A stretch of DNA of 16,964 bases from Bacteroidales bacterium. GTDB taxonomy: Bacteria > Bacteroidota > Bacteroidia > Bacteroidales > JAADJA01. The notes under the pieces are model-generated. The model was given only the letters and a program-made list of their open reading frames with translations, did not search any database and had not been told where the DNA came from. The DNA lies in the NCBI GenBank assembly GCA_029934735.1, contig JAOZLR010000025.1:1-16964 (forward strand), read 5' to 3'. Numbering within the stretch: position 1 is the first letter of the stretch; each line of letters opens with the position of its first letter. The translations under genes were made by a program, and so were the position numbers. This document shows positions 1 to 7,001 of the stretch, piece after piece.

Positions 1-343
1 CGATTAATAAAATGTCGCTTGCGGTTGATGCTCCTGTTGACCAGTTATATGTAGCGCCCCGATCGAAGGGAATAACATCGTTTCTGTTAAGATTATTTAA
101 TTCCAAAGGAGTATATGAAGTAATAGAATTTGTTTTCTCAAGGATAATGCCTGTAGCAAGTAAGCCGGCAGATGTTGCTAGGTATGGGATTTCATGTTTC
201 CATCCGAAAGTGTATGGGATTTGGCCATTATGGATATTGTTTTTGCATAGCCAACAATTAGTTGTGTTTGAGGTGTCCTGGGGAAAGGCTGAAAGTGTGG
301 TTAGGAAAATAAGTGTTGTGAGAAATGTATTTTTTAATCTCAT
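1..343 (-). CDS. Probable PAP2-family phosphatase, N-terminal part (runs off the left edge)
   Basis: Reading the minus strand from an ATG at 343-341 gives 114 uninterrupted codons up to the window edge; the 3' end lies outside. The product starts with a signal-peptide-like segment (MRLKNTFLTTLIFLTTLSAFPQ), then a Cys-x-x-Cys pair (CWLC), then a hydrophobic stretch beginning EIPYLATSAGLLATG. Near the edge it reads NRNDVIPFDRGATYNW and then ASDILL. Bacteroidota membrane-associated PAP2 phosphatases often start this way: signal peptide, one hydrophobic segment, then an 'N.ND...FDR.A...SDI' stretch before the catalytic part. The catalytic PAP2 motifs would lie beyond the edge, so the family call rests on resemblance only. 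It begins 39 bp after the acyltransferase stop and may be the last gene, or one of the last, in the same operon. An open frame on the opposite strand (12-347) is its shadow. Confidence 0.6.
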   Translation of the reverse strand, partial: MRLKNTFLTTLIFLTTLSAFPQDTSNTTNCWLCKNNIHNGQIPYTFGWKHEIPYLATSAGLLATGIILEKTNSITSYTPLELNNLNRNDVIPFDRGATYNWSTGASTASDILLI

Positions 344-382
344 TTGAATTCTATTTTATTAACCAAATATTAAACTGCAAAT

Positions 383-2920
383 TTAATTTATTTGAATATC
401 ATCAGATATAATTCTTGCGACTGTTTCGTGACCTTTAGGATTCCAATGCCATGAATCTCTGTAATATAATGGCTGCTCAGGACTGGTTTTAAGTGCTTTT
501 GTCAAATCAAGGTACTTTAATCCCAGACTTTCAGCTATTTCATAAAAAGCATTATTAGGTTTATTCATATCAAATTGAGATGAATCCGTCAAGTCAACAT
601 TATCAGGGTAATAGGAGATGTCTTTCGGTTTTGATACTGCAATCTGACCAGGTACGAAATAGATTTTGATATCCACATTATATCTTTTACAGGTTTCTTT
701 TATGTTTTTCAAGTATCCGGCTACTTTTGAGAGATGCTTCGTATCATAAAATTTATTATTATCTTTTTCATAATAGTGGAGAAAGGATTTTGTATATTTC
801 CACTCTGACTTTCCAACATAGCTCTTCTTGTTAAATGAATTTACTATTTTGTTAAACCGATATAAAAATTGGCTTATATCTATCAGTTTAATGGTCTTTT
901 GTTCTCCCGGCCTGGGAATGAATCCAATACTTTGTAATCTCTTTTTCGGAGTAAGTGATGCTTCTTCAAATTCATTAATAAAAAACTCATATACTACAAT
1001 GTTGGGTTTAAAAACAGGACATAGTTCAGCTAGTTGTGCACTCTCTTCCATTGGACCATAACCTGTAACACCTGCATTGATCACCTGGATATTTTTTTCA
1101 GGAAATTTTTTCTGTAAATTTTCTTCCAGAAGATATGGGAAGGACTTTTCATAACTCATACCTTCGGGCATTGCAAATGCATCTCCGATAACAAGTATTC
1201 TAAATATAGTAGAATCATCTTTTGAAGATGATATTTCGGGTGAGGCTAATCCGTAAGAATTGGTTTTTAAAATGTAGTCGTAATTGTTATACCTCAAATG
1301 AGTTATCTTGTTTGGTTTAAGTCCGTAAACTCTTGTGGGATGTTGGGTTAATGCTTGGTATTCGCCCCACTTACCGGCCTCAATAGGATTAAATATTTTT
1401 AGATATTGCTCTATGCCTAAAATCGCACCATAAATAATCAATGAAGAAATTATTAATGAAGTTTTTCGTCTTTTTGAAAATAAATTCACCAAAATTGAAA
1501 CAACGAAAATTGCAACTCCTGCAGTTACTGATATTTTTCCTGCTTTAAACGGGAATATGAAGAGCTGAACTAAAGCAGTAACTACAACAGACCAATGAAA
1601 AAGAAATAATGCTGAGTTCCATTTTTTTGAAATATCATAGCTAAGTAAGATTTGAAAAATAATTAAAAGTAATAATGCCAATGAAAATACTCTGCTTTTA
1701 AATTCTAGTGATATCCTCGACTCCATAAAGTATAAAATAAACAGCAAGAAGACGTCAATCACAATCAAAAACAGTTTAATTCCATCCTTTTGTTTAAATG
1801 AGTGAATCCATTTACTAATTAACGGAATTAATTTTTCAATGGCATAAGTAACAGGAATGGATATAGCAAGGATTCCAATTGCTGCAACATAGTGCATCGT
1901 TCCCTGAAAACAACAACCCGCCCATCTTAGAGGCGCCTGATGAAATAGATAAATCCCATAAGAGTAAATACCTAACCAAATGACTGCTTTTGCAATTTTC
2001 CCATTACCTTCTTTAAAAAAAAACCTGTAAATACTGTAAAATAATCCGGTTAGCCCTATGGAGATAAGTATGTTGGAGAATAGGGTTGTAACCAGCATTA
2101 ATGATGAAATAAATCCTGTAACATATATTGTAAGAGAGAAAATAAAAATTTTGTTTCTCGAAAACCTTGTTTCAATATTAAAATTGTTGTTCCATAAATA
2201 TTGCCCAAAGACCATTCCTATTGCAAATTCGTCGAGGCGCGTTCCGAAGAAAATTCCGCTCATCCAATACGAAAGATGATCAGAGTATCTTAATCCGGCT
2301 ATACCCGAAAGTCGGGATAAAATAGTAAACCCGATAGTAAGAAATAGAAATTGCTTAACCCCTGATTTTCTTAAAATGTTGAATAATAGAGGAAACAAAA
2401 TATAAAGCTGTAATATTAACCAGATAAACCACCATGAAGGATTTATAAAATAGAAAAGCCCGTCAGTAAAGCGCAGACCAAATAAACTTAGCAGTACTTT
2501 TGGGTTGCCTGTATTTAAATGATTTTCTGGAACAAGAATGGCAAGTGCCAATATTAATACATGAATGGTTATGTAGAGTGGAAAAATGCGGGCCAGTCTT
2601 TTTTGATAAAATGATTTTGTGCCAAAAAGGTTTTCCTTTCTATAAGATGATAGTGTTAGAGTTAACCCACTTATTAAAATAAAAACTCCCGGACCGCTAT
2701 CTCCCAGCCAGCCAAGAAAGGTAATTGTTGACCTGATAATGTTTCCCTCCGGAATAATATTGTGCATCCTTGTTGGGAAATCCGGCCAGCCACCTGAAGG
2801 ATTGGTGAACCAAGGTCCCGGCCCAAATGTCTCAACGAAGTGATTTAGCAAAATCCCAAGTATTGCAAATGCTTTAATGGCATCGATCCACTTTAGATTT
2901 ATTTTTGATGATTTGGACAT
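383..2920 (-). CDS. Acyltransferase-3 membrane protein fused to a C-terminal SGNH-hydrolase-like domain
   Basis: Predicted 845-residue inner-membrane protein. Residues ~10-385 are an acyltransferase-3 (OafA/OatA-type) domain with about ten membrane segments. It starts WIDAIKAFAILGILLNHF, which holds the family's basic-x10-His motif as Lys16-x10-His27. Several more hydrophobic segments follow (~395-530), then a soluble ~300-residue domain resembling SGNH/GDSL hydrolases: block I VIGDAFAMPEG, block II NAGVTGYG, a block III-like FINEFEE, and block V DSWHWNPKGH with Asp822 and His825. AT3-SGNH fusions O-acylate surface polysaccharides or peptidoglycan; here a glycan made or modified by the neighbours is the likely acceptor (inference). 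The oddity is that the block I nucleophile Ser is Ala581 (GCA at 1178-1180), so the SGNH part may not be a serine hydrolase. The start at 2920 leaves 25 bp after the upstream deacetylase. In-frame ATGs at 2959 and 2974 would overlap that gene and prepend a non-homologous stretch. Confidence 0.88.
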   Translation of the reverse strand: MSKSSKINLKWIDAIKAFAILGILLNHFVETFGPGPWFTNPSGGWPDFPTRMHNIIPEGNIIRSTITFLGWLGDSGPGVFILISGLTLTLSSYRKENLFGTKSFYQKRLARIFPLYITIHVLILALAILVPENHLNTGNPKVLLSLFGLRFTDGLFYFINPSWWFIWLILQLYILFPLLFNILRKSGVKQFLFLTIGFTILSRLSGIAGLRYSDHLSYWMSGIFFGTRLDEFAIGMVFGQYLWNNNFNIETRFSRNKIFIFSLTIYVTGFISSLMLVTTLFSNILISIGLTGLFYSIYRFFFKEGNGKIAKAVIWLGIYSYGIYLFHQAPLRWAGCCFQGTMHYVAAIGILAISIPVTYAIEKLIPLISKWIHSFKQKDGIKLFLIVIDVFLLFILYFMESRISLEFKSRVFSLALLLLIIFQILLSYDISKKWNSALFLFHWSVVVTALVQLFIFPFKAGKISVTAGVAIFVVSILVNLFSKRRKTSLIISSLIIYGAILGIEQYLKIFNPIEAGKWGEYQALTQHPTRVYGLKPNKITHLRYNNYDYILKTNSYGLASPEISSSKDDSTIFRILVIGDAFAMPEGMSYEKSFPYLLEENLQKKFPEKNIQVINAGVTGYGPMEESAQLAELCPVFKPNIVVYEFFINEFEEASLTPKKRLQSIGFIPRPGEQKTIKLIDISQFLYRFNKIVNSFNKKSYVGKSEWKYTKSFLHYYEKDNNKFYDTKHLSKVAGYLKNIKETCKRYNVDIKIYFVPGQIAVSKPKDISYYPDNVDLTDSSQFDMNKPNNAFYEIAESLGLKYLDLTKALKTSPEQPLYYRDSWHWNPKGHETVARIISDDIQIN

Positions 2921-2945
2921 TTTTTCAAAAAAAATAAAATGAAAA

Positions 2946-3890
2946 TTATTTTGAGACATTAATCGAATTAGCATGTTTTCCCATACTGGTTATGCTAAAC
3001 TTATTTTGAAACATTTTAATAACTTCCTTGAATTTTGCGGCTTTTTTATCTGTCGGGATATTCATACCTGGAAAAAATGCAAGTTCTTCAACCATATCGC
3101 TGCCAATCAGGTCCAGCGGATGAAGTAAAAAGCTTGGCTGTACTTTTGTAATTTTGCAGTTTAATAAAGCAGTATTGAAATATAGCTTCATCAGGGCAGA
3201 AGAGATGTTGCTGATAAAGAGCAGATAACTAAGATGAAACGGAACCCTGAAAGCAGGAAATGTTGTAACAGGAATTTCGAGCAGCTTGTTGCCATTTTGT
3301 AAATTCCAGTAGTATGGTTTTACCTGGCGAAATCCATCTCTGAACCTTCCGAATAGAAGTTTCCTGATCTCTTTCTCTTCAGGAGTAAGATCAGCAGTCA
3401 TGAAATAGTATTTTCTTGCAAATGGCCCTATCCATGTGGGCAATATGGAAGCATCAAATTTGTATCCGTTTTCAAAAAGAACCTCAAAAAGATCCATCGA
3501 CCACGAAAAACCAGGCCCCCTGAATCCAACAGTCTTTTGACCGGTAATCTGCAGCAGATGCTTTTCTGTTTCAAGGATTTCGAATTCAAGTTCCTTTTTT
3601 GAATACAGATGAAGCCAGGATTCGTGGTTAAAGGAATGATTACCAATTTCGTGTCCTCTGTCGGAAATCATTTTAATAGCTTTCTCGTTTTTATTAAGTG
3701 CTGCATCCTGACCGACAATGAAAAAAGTTATCTTTAAACTAAGTTCATCAAGAATATCAAGAACAAACGGAACAAACCTATCAAGATATGACGGGAAATC
3801 TTTCCAGTCATCTCCACCATGAATTTTTTTATACGACCACAAATTATCAAGGTCGAGCGAAAGACTTGCTGTCGGTTTTTTCTTTGCCAT
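2946..3890 (-). CDS. Polysaccharide deacetylase (NodB-fold, carbohydrate esterase 4-like)
   Basis: 314 residues with no signal peptide, so probably cytoplasmic and acting on an activated or lipid-linked sugar rather than on an exported polymer (inference). The NodB motifs are visible in order: SLDLDN with Asp13 and Asp15 (motif 1, usually TFDD), GHEIGNHSFNH with the metal ligands His85 and His89 (motif 2), GFRGPGFSW with Arg124 (motif 3), EIPVTTFPAFRVPFH (~205-219), and LLHPLD with His257 (motif 5). The family removes N-acetyl groups (sometimes O-acetyl) from carbohydrates using a divalent metal. The D-L-D-N form of motif 1 is typical of members found in exopolysaccharide clusters rather than of chitin or peptidoglycan deacetylases. 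It begins 10 bp after the FAD-oxidoreductase stop and is clearly in the same transcription unit. The exact substrate cannot be read from sequence. Confidence 0.88.
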   Translation of the reverse strand: MAKKKPTASLSLDLDNLWSYKKIHGGDDWKDFPSYLDRFVPFVLDILDELSLKITFFIVGQDAALNKNEKAIKMISDRGHEIGNHSFNHESWLHLYSKKELEFEILETEKHLLQITGQKTVGFRGPGFSWSMDLFEVLFENGYKFDASILPTWIGPFARKYYFMTADLTPEEKEIRKLLFGRFRDGFRQVKPYYWNLQNGNKLLEIPVTTFPAFRVPFHLSYLLFISNISSALMKLYFNTALLNCKITKVQPSFLLHPLDLIGSDMVEELAFFPGMNIPTDKKAAKFKEVIKMFQNKFSITSMGKHANSINVSK

Positions 3891-3900
3891 TTTTTAAATA

Positions 3901-5202
3901 TTAAAAATATTTCTCCACTGCCTTTTCTGCCAACTGAATCGTTTCATTCACATTCAAAGTGCCATTGGTAATGAGCGAGGAATTTAGAAAATAGAGACCC
4001 TCAATTTCTGATTTTGTATTGGGCAGAGACTCCGAATAGTTTAATGTAGAAAGAGCAAAAACCTGTTTAGCTCTTGCAATACCTGTAAACAGGATGTTGC
4101 TCCGGGAAATATGCGGATGCATTTTTAAAAGATTATCAATAAACAAATTGCTTATTTCGCTATCATTTTTATCAAAGACCTGATCATCATGAGTTACATA
4201 TTTTGGTAGATACACAAGATGTTTTCCATTAATTTGTTTTTTATTAACCAGGGCTGTCATTTCAATCACACCTGTAAACGGAAATCCTTTGTCTGTAATA
4301 TTTGTGACGTAATAGGGAGATATCGGCTTATCTAATAATAGAGCAGCACAAACAACACCAAGATATTGAGTTTGAGAAAGCTTTGATTTTTCGTTGTCTG
4401 GAATATCAGGACACATTGCCGGTATGGTCGGTGAAGGAGTTGTGACAATTACTTCATCAAACTCCTGAGACATCTTATTAATGAAGTCAATAGTGAATTT
4501 ATTATTTTTGTCTTTTCTGATTTGTTTTACTTGATGGTCGGTCAAAGTATTTACTCCCTGAGACTCTAGTTTTTTGTTGAATTTGTCAAGTATTGTAGCA
4601 TATCCACCATTAACATATCCAAACATCTCCTTTTTAAGCCCACTTCTTCTTGCTGCATACATTCTCTGTATCGTTGCCCAAATAAATGCTGCTGATGTTT
4701 TCGTGTACATTTCTCCGAGTTTTGACTTGAGAAGAGGTAGCCACATCTTTTCAAAAGTTTTTTTGCCAGAAAGTTTTGTAAGCCATTGTGCAACTGTTAC
4801 CTTTTCAAGTTTCTTCCAGTTTTTTATACGGGAGGCATAAAAAATGGTAAACCCAAGTCTGAATTTACTAATCAGGTCAAGTGGTGAGAATTTTAAAAAC
4901 TCCATCGAATTGGACATAGAATAGAGTTTGCCATCCGAATAGAATCCTGTTTTTGTTTCCACCCAGTTAACTTCGTTATCAAGTTTCAGCTCCTTCAGGA
5001 TATTTCTTGTATAACTATCTGACATTAAAATTACATGATAGAATTTGTCCCAAATAACATCATCAATCTGCCATGCAGAAGCAAGCCCGCCAGTAGATTT
5101 TGCTGCGTCCAGAATGGTTATTGAATATCCCTTTTGCGATAATCGGTATGCCAATGTCATTCCGAGAATTCCACCACCTACAATTCCTATTTTTTTATCC
5201 AT
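3901..5202 (-). CDS. FAD-dependent oxidoreductase of the amine oxidase / protoporphyrinogen-oxidase-like fold
   Basis: 433 residues. The N-terminus is a Rossmann FAD-binding motif: IGIVGGGILGMTLAYRL with Gly9-x-Gly11-x-x-Gly14, the acidic ribose-binding Asp32 after the second strand, and the STGGLAS loop (36-42) typical of flavin amine oxidases and UDP-galactopyranose mutases. WDKFYHVI (51-58) and the C-terminal segment from LYFLNSSLITNG, followed by LNVNETIQLAEKAVEKYF, complete the FAD site. Relatives (COG1232-like) recur in polysaccharide clusters beside NodB deacetylases and nucleotide-sugar enzymes, but their reaction is mostly unknown. Heme synthesis is unlikely given this operon. A role in oxidising or isomerising a sugar intermediate is inference. 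The ATG at 5202 is preceded by AGAAGG, one of the better Shine-Dalgarno sequences here. The gap to the upstream dehydrogenase is 63 bp. Confidence 0.85.
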   Translation of the reverse strand: MDKKIGIVGGGILGMTLAYRLSQKGYSITILDAAKSTGGLASAWQIDDVIWDKFYHVILMSDSYTRNILKELKLDNEVNWVETKTGFYSDGKLYSMSNSMEFLKFSPLDLISKFRLGFTIFYASRIKNWKKLEKVTVAQWLTKLSGKKTFEKMWLPLLKSKLGEMYTKTSAAFIWATIQRMYAARRSGLKKEMFGYVNGGYATILDKFNKKLESQGVNTLTDHQVKQIRKDKNNKFTIDFINKMSQEFDEVIVTTPSPTIPAMCPDIPDNEKSKLSQTQYLGVVCAALLLDKPISPYYVTNITDKGFPFTGVIEMTALVNKKQINGKHLVYLPKYVTHDDQVFDKNDSEISNLFIDNLLKMHPHISRSNILFTGIARAKQVFALSTLNYSESLPNTKSEIEGLYFLNSSLITNGTLNVNETIQLAEKAVEKYF

Positions 5203-5265
5203 TACCTTCTTATCAAAATTATCATAAATATCTGAAAATTAATATCCAAAAAATATTTTTGAATA

Positions 5266-6987
5266 TTATTGGGCATTAGCTGCACATTCAACCAACTTAG
5301 AATAGAGGCCATTAAATGGTTCAATGTTACTTATTTTGTCAGGATTGACAATGCTGCATCCTGTAGAGCAAGTATCAGCTAGAGCTCTTACTTTTTGAAA
5401 CCTTGCTTTGTTGAATTCATCTGCTGCGTAATTATCATTCAGGAACTCAATAATAGTGTCAAGCTCATTTCCAATTCCTTTCTCAACAGCATTGAAACTC
5501 CTAAAAACAAAATCAATAAAACTATCAGTAGGTTTGTTCTTGCCTTTTCCTATTCCAATATATTTGACTGGAATTTTTTCGTATATATCTTTCCCATAGA
5601 TATTACATCCATCAACCATTCCAAGCAATTTTGGTGCATATTCAAATATTTTATCATAGTTATCAAGATAATATTTGTGGGCTGTGCATAGAATAGCATA
5701 ATCTGCTCCTAGCAATGATTCCTGCATATTATTTGTGAAAATATCCTGAAAACCATATTCCATTAAATTCTGATCATCTGTTTTTACAAACGGGTCATGT
5801 ATGGTTACATCGCAACCTTTTTCTTTTAGAAGTTTAGCTAAGGCAAGGGTAGGGGAGTTTCTGGTATCCTCAGAATTAAATCTGTAGGCTGCACCAAGAA
5901 GTGAAATACGCTTTCCCGATAAATCACCAAAATCTTTCTCTGCCAATCGGATTGTCTCAGCCGGAGATAAGTCATTGATATCTCGGGATTTTATTATCAG
6001 GCTATTTGATGTATCAGCTCCACTTTCGATTTTTCTCCACCACAGAAGAATACCATCTTTTGGCAGACAATGGCCACCAACACCTATCATAGGAATAAGC
6101 AATCCTCCTGAAGGCACTGCATTTGGATCATCATTTGCGTTATCCTGCTGCGACAGGCGTTCATTTATTTTTTCTCTGACCTGATAGAAATCAATATTGT
6201 TGTCGTCGCAGTACCTGACAATTTCTGTGGCAAATGCAATTCTGACATCGCGGTAAGCATTTTCCAGTGTTTTTTCAATTTCAGCTGTTAGGCTATTTGT
6301 CTCAAACAGTTCGCCATTTGTAACAATGTGAGAGTATAAATGCTTTATCATTTTTGGTGTCTCGGGATGCAAGCCTGCAACTAATTTATCGGAACCTGCC
6401 ACACGCTCAACGAGTCTTCCCGGCATCACTCTGTTGGGACTGTTGCCAAGTAAAATATTTTCACCCTCAATTAATCCGTATTTTTCAAAATGCTCCTTTA
6501 TAACTGTTGCCATAGAAGAAGGAGCAAGTGTGGATTCAAAAATAATCAGAGGAATTTTATCTTCCGGTTTTTTTTGCAAGGCCTCCGCTAACTTCGTCAA
6601 TCCTCCGAATAAAGGGCCATAATCAGGTCCAAATCCTTTTTTGTCTGTCTGGATAGAAATGAGAATCACATCCGCATCTCTCAATTGGTCATAATTGTGA
6701 GTAGCACTTAAGATTCCATCTGCGACGTTCCGCTCAACAATATCATTCAGGCCAGGTTCAATCCCCCCAATAACAGACTTTCCCGAATTAATTGCATCAA
6801 CCTTCCATCCGGAGTTTGTGGAGTTTCGTTGAACTACAATCACTTTTGCAGGCTCATCAGTTCCAATTTTTATTCTTTCATCTGCAAGAAGAGCTGCCAT
6901 TGGCATTCCTACAATCCCGGGTCCTATAATTGCAATTTTATTTACTTTCCAGTCAAATATTGTCTTTTTATTTAATCTTATTTCCAT
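5266..6987 (-). CDS. Nucleotide-sugar dehydrogenase (UDP-glucose/GDP-mannose dehydrogenase family, WecC-like) with C-terminal extension
   Basis: 573 residues. It would oxidise C6 of a UDP-sugar to a uronic acid in two NAD-dependent steps in the cytoplasm. The NAD site is IAIIGPGIVGMPMAALL (18-34). FESTLAPSSM (150-159) and SPNRVMPGR (183-191) are the family landmarks. IEKTLENAYRDVRIAFATEI is the central helix with its conserved Lys and Asn. PMIGVGGHCLPKD carries the catalytic Cys307. The GGHC context resembles UDP-ManNAc/UDP-GlcNAc 6-dehydrogenases (WecC, WbpA) more than UDP-glucose dehydrogenase. The C-terminal domain, LGAAYRFNSEDTRNSPT onward, ends near residue 482. Family members usually end at about 420-450 residues. 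Here ~90 more follow (485-573), containing Cys540-x3-Cys544 (CSTGC) and Cys568, with no family I recognise. It starts 14 bp after the asparagine-synthase-like gene, so both are likely made together. Dehydrogenase confidence is high; the exact sugar is unknown. Confidence 0.9.
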   Translation of the reverse strand: MEIRLNKKTIFDWKVNKIAIIGPGIVGMPMAALLADERIKIGTDEPAKVIVVQRNSTNSGWKVDAINSGKSVIGGIEPGLNDIVERNVADGILSATHNYDQLRDADVILISIQTDKKGFGPDYGPLFGGLTKLAEALQKKPEDKIPLIIFESTLAPSSMATVIKEHFEKYGLIEGENILLGNSPNRVMPGRLVERVAGSDKLVAGLHPETPKMIKHLYSHIVTNGELFETNSLTAEIEKTLENAYRDVRIAFATEIVRYCDDNNIDFYQVREKINERLSQQDNANDDPNAVPSGGLLIPMIGVGGHCLPKDGILLWWRKIESGADTSNSLIIKSRDINDLSPAETIRLAEKDFGDLSGKRISLLGAAYRFNSEDTRNSPTLALAKLLKEKGCDVTIHDPFVKTDDQNLMEYGFQDIFTNNMQESLLGADYAILCTAHKYYLDNYDKIFEYAPKLLGMVDGCNIYGKDIYEKIPVKYIGIGKGKNKPTDSFIDFVFRSFNAVEKGIGNELDTIIEFLNDNYAADEFNKARFQKVRALADTCSTGCSIVNPDKISNIEPFNGLYSKLVECAANAQ

Positions 6988-7001
6988 TTTTATAGAATTA
7001 T

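Noticed and set aside
12..347. 111-codon plus-strand open frame at the left end
   Set aside because: Its product has no recognisable features. The opposite strand gives a signal peptide and PAP2-like sequence, so this is a shadow.
2921..2974. Earlier ATG starts (2959, 2974) for the acyltransferase
   Set aside because: They overlap the deacetylase and add residues unlike the family. MSKSSKINLKWID at 2920 starts just before the first membrane segment, as is usual.
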